Source: Membranipora membranacea
Taxonomy: Eukaryota > Bryozoa > Gymnolaemata > Cheilostomatida > Membraniporidae
DNA: 64,000 nt
Direction of reading: 5' to 3'
Assembly: GCA_914767715.1 (NCBI GenBank)
Contig: OU612068.1
Span: 17,298,001-17,362,000, forward strand
Shown: piece after piece, positions 58,372 through 64,000 of the stretch
Layout: every line of letters begins with the position of its first letter
Position numbering within the stretch: the first letter of the stretch is position 1
Translations under genes and position numbers: made by a program
The notes under the pieces: model-generated
What the model was told of the DNA's origin: nothing
The model's database searches: none
What the model saw: only the letters and a program-made list of their open reading frames with translations

Positions 58372-59300
58372 CTAAAAATTCAGCCACCACTTACAGCCCT
58401 GAGCAAGGCCGTTTGTCTCAGTCTCCTTTTCTAACTTAGGCCTGTCTGTAAAAGTAATAAGCTATTGCACTTTCTTTTTCACAACATATATCATGTTAGT
58501 GATAGAGAAATAAATCAATCAATCAGTTATCAAATAAACAATATCAACTGTTCCCAGTTTAAAGGGTTTGGCTTTCCAGATGTCCTGTTTTCAGGGTTCC
58601 AGTTCCTTCAGGGTTATTAGGTTATGTTCCAGTGTCAGGTCTTCATGAATTCAATTGATTAATTTAAGTCATTCCATGCATAGTGCAATTGCATCATCCT
58701 GAACCCAAATCAGTCCTACCCTTAGATCAGGCAGCACAGGAGGTTTTCCAAATCAACACTAATCAAACCTAATATACAAAATAGAAAGACGGACGTCATA
58801 ATCACTTCAACTCCTAACAAGCCTTCATCAAAACAGTTATGTGTTATTCACATACTGGCTACTTTCACCTTCAAAGTATAACACTACGTCATTTCATTAT
58901 AGTAACAGTTTTGTTTATGGTGGTCTCGCCCAACAGTAACGTGTCATAGCTGACAATTGTTTTTTCTGACTCAAATCAACAGGTGCTTTCAACTTGAAAT
59001 TAGGAGTTGTCCTATCTTGGTGGTTCGATATCTTTTATATTATTTACAGCTTATACAGACCATCACGACAACGATAGAAGTGAGGCCGATTACAATACAA
59101 GGCAGTAAGACCAGCATTATAAGCTCATTGTGCCATATATCATTCTCAAAGTGACTAACATACCAAAATGATCTATTTATAGTCTCTATACATTTTGAAC
59201 ATACACAATTTGCAAAGTATATGGTTTGGTATATATTTAGTTTTATTTGGTATATTCTATATATTTTATTGTAGATTATTCGATACAATTGATATTTCGG
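58372..59300. other. intergenic, no recognised gene
   Basis: AT-rich DNA with a (tcaatcaa)-like short repeat near 58513-58525. The overlapping frames at 58957-59154 (+) and 59040-59342 (-) have no recognisable domain. No RNA gene is seen. Confidence 0.4.
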
Positions 59301-59307
59301 AATAACA

Positions 59308-60200
59308 TTAGCCAATTCCGCGAAATCCAAGCATTCTTCCAAAAGCTTTGCAGGTTATATTTTCTGATGTCGTGTCTGCTATAGTTTCCCCATAACATCT
59401 GGAACTGCTCGAACAGCCGCATCTGTGGTCGTCGGGAGTGGCGGTGCACTTCTCTCCATTTTTTACAGTTTGGTGACAGTGTTTCCTGCCGAGACCAATC
59501 CAGTAGAAGTACTTTGACAGTACGGAGTCGTCATATCTGCAGCATTCACTGAACCCACATGTGCTGCTTGTTATACACACACAGGGCGCACATGTCTTGT
59601 GCAAGCCGAAGTACTTACTTATGCAACACTCTCCCAAGTTACAGTCGTCATTCTTTGAGCAACTATCGACGGGCTACAATAAACAACGAAATAACTATGG
59701 TGATGATAATTATAACCAATGCAAATTATGAAACATGCAGGCATGTTTTGCAAACAATCGACTTTTGGCATCTTGGTAGCCTTTCAAAATGTTCATGAAG
59801 ACAGTGCACTTTATCTTCTGTGAACCTGGGATTGTTATTAGAACAAATTTTTGCCTGCACCAAAAACTCAATTATAAAGTGTGTCTTTTAGGTCGTACCC
59901 AACCAACCAAAAGTGATGGGATGGCAAATACAGCACAAAATAGCAAATAGAACTGAGATATACTATTTCTAGCCGGCAGTAGGAGATAAGAGTGGAACTA
60001 ACAAAAGAATGATTCTTGTACCCAGAAATCGAGACTTTCGATGTGATTCAGGTCCAACCTCTTGTTGTATGCCGCAAATGAAATGAAAAAGTTGATGTAG
60101 CCGTTAAATGGTAGCGGTATGATGAGAAACTCAAACTCACTTGAATTAGAGCCAGACACAACGTCAAAACAGCAATCGTCACAAATAATCTCAAACACAT
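59308..60200 (-). CDS. ten-cysteine secreted protein with extra N-module, 141 aa
   Basis: Exon 1 (60141-60200) is a 60-nt signal exon (MCLRLFVTIAVLTLCLALIQ). Exon 2 (59308-59673) joins in phase 0. The mature protein starts with a half-module, C-x5-C-x4-CC then GLHKTCAPC, followed directly by the full ten-cysteine set CVCITSSTCGFSECC ... HCHQ ... EKC ... CGCSSSSRC ... C. It ends in the conserved MLGFRGIG tail. The same two-part layout is doubled in the gene at 62307-63407. One potential N-glycosylation site (NIT) precedes the last cysteine. Secreted, function unknown; the fold class is inferred from cysteine spacing only. Confidence 0.85.
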
Positions 60201-61084
60201 AATTTCAGCAGCAGTGAAGCAAGTCTACCCTCTTCGAACAGTCTCAAAACCAAAATTGATTATCATGTCGATAACAAATATTTTATACAGCTTTGTAGGC
60301 TGCATAATATTGTTCAATAATGACATATCCAAGCTGAGTCTGGAATGATGCTGGTTGTCTTCTGTGTGAGAACTGGTGGTTGTTCAACGCTTGCGAAATC
60401 TGATTACAAAACAACAAAATCAATGTGAGGCTCTTTGAAGAAGGCGGACATTCACTTGATATGACAGCTGGAAAACATCGCCATAATCACATTACAAGAA
60501 ATCTTGATGGCAGGAGACCTTTGGATCAAGTATGATCGGATTTTCCTACAATTTGAATTGCACCCACAAGCTGTCAGCGTCTCTTTAGCAGAACTGAGGC
60601 TACCGGAATAAAGCAAATTGGATCGAGAACAGCTCAACTGTTAAAGCCCGAAAACTCAACTTCTTGTATCTCTTTCCAATATTTACTGGCATAGAACAGC
60701 CAACTGATTTCCGTACAAATCTCTCAAATCTTCTCAATACCCCAAATTATGAACACAAGGACACCCATTTTGTCCAGAACGGTTGTAACAATGTTGAGCA
60801 ACGGCAGCTGATTGCACAACACACGAGGGGTAAAGCAAAGCCTTCTGCTGGGCTCCTCGGATCAAAGAGCAAGCTGAGATTAGAGTGTCAGCACCATTTT
60901 CCTTGAGAACACAACACAAACTGCAATTAAGACAAGAGGATAAAATTTAAGTGAGGAGATGGTAGATAAGGTAACAGAGCCGGAGAGGACAATGAGTCAA
61001 CTGTTGTATAAATTGATATATCAGTAGAATATGATATAATAATATTATATAATAATAAGGAGATATATTAATTAAGTCTATGGA
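60201..61084. other. intergenic, no recognised gene
   Basis: Holds only short frames. The minus frame 60734-60919 starts near a ttgcag acceptor-like site and has seven cysteines, but their spacing does not match the neighbouring family and the frame has no signal sequence. A stretch near 61069-61084 carries the taattaagtctatgg phrase also seen at 51980-52012 and 63313-63337. Confidence 0.35.
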
Positions 61085-61161
61085 TGTTTGTCTAAGTTAT
61101 AAAATTGTTTTAAAATGTCCCCCACCCACCCGCCCACCCCCAAGAAGCTTGTCAAGACAGG
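61085..61161. repeat. MITE fragment, 'aagcttgtcaagacagg' family
   Basis: A ccccacccacccgcccaccccc block followed by aagaagcttgtcaagacagg matches the right half of the element at 29129-29219, including the C-rich loop. It ends exactly where the stop codon of the neighbouring minus-strand ORF begins. Confidence 0.6.
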
Positions 61162-61350
61162 CTAACAAATTTTTTGACCGTTACAGTCATCACAACACTC
61201 ACAAGGTATCAATTCGATCTGTTTTATACTGCTCACCTTGCCAAATGCATTTTTGTATTTGTGGTTTGCGTAACAACCTTCCGAAGAAATGAACAATGTT
61301 ACGAAAGTGAAAGCTGCCAATAATGGAAAATACATCATTGTTTGCTGCAT
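61162..61350 (-). CDS. 62-aa secreted cysteine-rich peptide (hypothetical)
   Basis: An intronless minus-strand frame from ATG 61350 to TAG 61162. The first 26 residues look like a signal peptide (core MYFPLLAAFTFVTLFISS). The mature part is short with one early cysteine and a terminal cluster (PCECCDDCNGQKIC), six cysteines in all. It lies between two ten-cysteine genes on the same strand. The stop codon abuts a MITE, so the original C-terminus may have been cut by that insertion. Cysteine spacing does not match its neighbours and I do not recognise the family. Confidence 0.45.
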   Translation of the reverse strand: MQQTMMYFPLLAAFTFVTLFISSEGCYANHKYKNAFGKVSSIKQIELIPCECCDDCNGQKIC

Positions 61351-62280
61351 GATTAGTGCAAATTGAGAAGAAGAACAGTATGATTCAACTTTATGCACAA
61401 ATATTTAACGATCATCTCAATCAGCTCATCTTTTAAGCCATCACCCAACCAGAACATAATATAGGGTATTGTGTCAACTTTTTAAGGACAACATACCACA
61501 ATATATTAGGAGTTATGCCCTCATTATAGAAGGGTGGACAATTAATCATCTTTTCCACCATGATCTCTGTCACAGCAGGGAGGGTACAGACCTTGATGAA
61601 TCAGGGAGTTTGGAGTTTTCTCTCAAACTCCCTGATTGAATGATGATTTGGGTGTCTAACAAATTCTAAGTTTAGTCGCAGGTATCAGCACAATTACTGC
61701 TCTCTGTAATAAATGTGATGACCAATTCACAATAATTTTATGCCAGTGCAACAAAATATTTCTTCAAATGTGCTCAATCAATTTGTTAAAAAATCACTGA
61801 GCAACAAATTTTTAGCAGTCAAGGACTTGATACCTTCATAATTGAAACCAACTTCTATCAAAGAAGGAAATTCATTGCATTTCACGGTCAGTTATTCCTA
61901 TCTTGGATATAAACCAAGGTACTATGTGTAAACAACCTCATATCTTATGTTACGGAAAACTATGGCTGCAAAACAAACTGACTCAAATATCACAATTGGT
62001 GTGTGTGTCAAGGTCTGGTAAAAAGGAAACAGAATAATAGGCGCTATAATTTGAAATCTGTCGCCTACAGAAAATCAACCATCTTTATTCTCATCAAATT
62101 TGTGGTCTCATAAGTAAGATAAAATTGCAAAATATGAGGAGACTAGAGGTAGTGCACAATTGCAATCGAGAGGTAAAGGAAATTTGGAATTTACTGGAGC
62201 TGAAACATATTTTGAAAGCACACACAGTATAGAAATTGGTAAATCAAGTAATCACATCGAAATTCAAAGCAATTAAAAAA
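61351..62280. other. intergenic with one hairpin
   Basis: At 61599-61636 tcagggagtttggag and ctccaaactccctga-like arms form a hairpin similar to the one near 23898-23928. The rest is AT-rich with no coding signal. Confidence 0.5.
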
Positions 62281-62306
62281 TGAATATCTGGTAATGAAAC
62301 ATCGAT

Positions 62307-63407
62307 CTAGCCGACTCCACGCCATCCCAATAATTTGCCGCCTGATCTGGTGCAGGTAGTTATCGCAGACCCGTCTTCAGCTTTGATGCCGGATTTGCTA
62401 CTGCAAGAGAGTCCTTCCTGACATCCGCACTGATACTGGTCATGGTCTGAGCATTCTTCTTCTAGTTTCAGCTGACGATGGCAGGTTTTCTTCTGAGGCA
62501 TCAAATGTTGTGAGACGACATTATCATGTCTGCAGCATTGCTGTTTGGGACAATCCTTCTTGGTGTCACATTCGCAGAGACCGCAATACTTGTGCATGTT
62601 GAAGAGAGTATGGCAGCATCTTCCTGCATCACAATCGGCATCACTGCTACACTGATAGCTCTCGGCAGCATCTAAACATACCGAGTTGCGGCTCGGCTGG
62701 CAGTGCTTTGGTTGGAGCAACAGGTACTGAGACATGACTGAATCATACCAACAGCATTCATCTTCAGAGCAATCAGAGTTCGTCTCGCACTCGCAGGGTC
62801 CACAGAATCGATGTAGGTTGAAGAATGAACTCTGGCAGCACTGCCCCTTAGTACATTCTCCGACAGTTTTACAGCCGACAACGATCTATAATACATAAAG
62901 AATACATGTGACTTGTCTTCCCTTCAGTTTACATTGTGTCATGTCTGTCTTTTATAAATTTAGACTTATTACTTACACTTACTATAATGTCTGTCTTCGG
63001 TCGGATGAACAAGGGGAAACAGTCTTGGAATATTTAATGAATAAAAATTTTGTTTTCCCTACAAGGCCAGCTAGCCTTATCACAGTGACCCCATTGGGTT
63101 TTTAAAAACAGAAAAGAAAATGGGGGCTGCAGTGATAAGGCTATACACGGCGAGATGTAACGATGAAAATAAAACACAGCACAGCACAGTACCTTATCAA
63201 CATGACATCAGAGGTCTGAGCCATATAGATATAATACCGTCAATCATGATACTATAATATCATGTCATTATTTTCTCCTGAGATTAACTGAGAATTATCA
63301 ACAGTTGGACTCATAGACTTAATATCAAGTCTATGGTTAGACTAGACACCTACCCCAATAGTCATCACTCCAAAAAGTAAGGCAGCAGCGTTTAAAAATC
63401 CCAACAT
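62307..63407 (-). CDS. ten-cysteine secreted protein with duplicated module, 210 aa
   Basis: Exon 1 (63354-63407, 54 nt) encodes a signal peptide (MLGFLNAAALLFGVMTIG). Exon 2 (62307-62885) joins in phase 0. The mature protein contains two similar blocks. Block 1 has C-x5-C-x4-CC, NLHRFCGPCEC, then C-x5-C-x4-CC and SQYLLLQPKHC. Block 2 repeats this (NMHKYCGLCEC, SQHLMPQKKTC) and goes on to EEC, CGCQEGLSC and the last cysteine, completing a ten-cysteine set. It ends in KLLGWRGVG. It is therefore an internally duplicated relative of the gene at 59308-60200. The first block lacks the second half of the fold. Secreted; function unknown. Confidence 0.87.
63070..63146. repeat. MITE in intron, 'agccttatcac' family
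   Basis: tagccttatcacagtgacccc and ggggctgcagtgataaggcta are complementary ends around an A/T-rich core. It is in the intron of the 210-aa gene; relatives are near 22495-22592 and 26290-26402. Confidence 0.75.
63313..63337. repeat. short hairpin 'catagacttaata'
   Basis: catagacttaata and its near-complement tcaagtctatgg form a short hairpin near the 5' splice site of the 210-aa gene. The same hairpin occurs at 51980-52012 in the collagen gene intron. Confidence 0.65.
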
Positions 63408-64000
63408 CCTTCAGCTAGGTATCAAGTGCTTCTGTTGCAGCAAAAAGGTACTAGTCGATATGTTTTTGATTCATGCACCTGCACCGCCTTTATATATACT
63501 GGGATTTGTAGGCAGAGTTTAGTAATAGAACTTCCTTGAAAGTGCCAGCGCATCTAATTAAACAACACTGAAGGCCTGTTGCAGTGCATTATTGCTGTTT
63601 ACCTGATATTGATCGGTGTTAAATAAAGTTGAATATGAGTGTTATATTGGCATCAATTTTTCGAAAACTTATAAGTAGCTCGATTGGCAAGTGTTTACTA
63701 CCCAATATTCTTGCTCCTTTTAAGACAATTAGTGTACATTGAGTGTAAACAGCGCAGCTTTGGTAATTAAAAATTTCCAGGAACCGTCACAGCGTAACAC
63801 GATGTCTGGCTAAGGTATCCAATTGATAAAACATTTAATTTACAGTTTCTAAGAAATACGAAAAGTGCATAGGTGTATGTATACCTCCCCAATTCCAGTC
63901 ATGTGGTGTATTGGAATTGGGTTTGAACATCCCTCATTTTGTCTACAAACCAACATAACTTTGGTAATTAAAAACTTCTAGGAACCATCTCAGCGTAACT
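63408..64000. other. upstream region of the 210-aa gene
   Basis: The minus-strand promoter should start here. A TATA-like tatataaagg motif (read on the minus strand near 63497-63488) lies about 85 bases upstream of the ATG, a reasonable position. Beyond 63650 the sequence taattaaaaa.ttc.aggaaccgtc recurs (63766-63790 and 63965-63988), a partial direct repeat running out of the window. Confidence 0.45.

Noticed and set aside
60734..60919. Cysteine-containing minus frame between two ten-cysteine genes
   Set aside because: Cysteine spacing does not fit the family and there is no signal peptide or matching partner exon.
1..64000. CRISPR arrays, bacterial operons, Shine-Dalgarno sites
   Set aside because: Introns, signal-peptide exons, LINEs and polyadenylation signals show a eukaryotic genome. 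Repeats seen are foldbacks, minisatellites and microsatellites without regular spacers.
1..64000. tRNA and rRNA genes
   Set aside because: I looked for tRNA B-box phrases (ggttcgaatcc-like) with a matching acceptor stem and for rRNA core motifs and found none; a covariance-model scan would be decisive.

Overview
The window reads as a piece of an animal (metazoan) nuclear genome. It is AT-rich, genes are sparse and split by GT-AG introns, polyadenylation signals follow the stops, and most of the space is decayed retrotransposons and short foldback (MITE-like) elements. A collagen/EGF membrane protein, a copper amine oxidase, a group III phospholipase A2 and many secreted cysteine-rich proteins point to an early-branching or other invertebrate. 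Low GC and dense foldback elements would fit a sponge or cnidarian, but this is inference and the species cannot be fixed from the sequence. All exon joins below were built by eye from splice signals and phase continuity.

1-19 kb: no convincing gene. It holds intergenic DNA, a LINE fragment (8.0-9.5 kb) carrying a later insertion, a degenerate repeat field (9.9-10.8 kb), an antisense LINE endonuclease fragment (11.1-11.4 kb), another LINE fragment (12.6-13.1 kb) and a decayed Ty3/gypsy fragment (14.0-14.8 kb). Similar ~75-bp ends in inverted orientation at 7.19 and 17.86 kb, next to near-identical 8-bp flanks, may bound one 10.7-kb composite insertion.

19-26.3 kb (+): a six-exon gene for a 286-residue DUF547 protein, with one apparent GC-AG intron. 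30.6-34.6 kb (+): a two-exon, 829-residue type II membrane copper amine oxidase. A TTAA-flanked MITE lies in its intron. 35.9-37.4 kb (+): a three-exon, 150-residue secreted group III phospholipase A2.

37.7-63.4 kb: a cluster of small secreted cysteine-rich proteins. Six genes share one ten-cysteine signature (C-x5-C-x4-CC ... C-x-C-x5-C ... C), the spacing of the prokineticin/AVIT fold: two on the minus strand (37.8-40.3 kb), two on the plus strand inside a recent 3.4-kb tandem duplication (40.4-47.2 kb), and two on the minus strand (59.3-63.4 kb). A 41-residue two-exon peptide gene (56.7-57.9 kb) keeps only their signal-exon layout and C-terminal tail. A 62-residue secreted peptide ORF (61.2-61.35 kb) and an unrecognised three-exon 129-residue secreted protein (47.0-51.0 kb) lie in the same region; the latter has a broken upstream copy.

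51.5-55.4 kb (-): a seven-exon, 410-residue protein with signal peptide, collagen triple helix, three EGF-like modules, a transmembrane segment and a cytoplasmic tail. This is an apparent type I membrane collagen. The 35-63 kb interval as a whole is rich in secreted and extracellular genes. They may act in mucosal defence, venom or allorecognition-like functions, or cell signalling; the sequence alone does not decide which.
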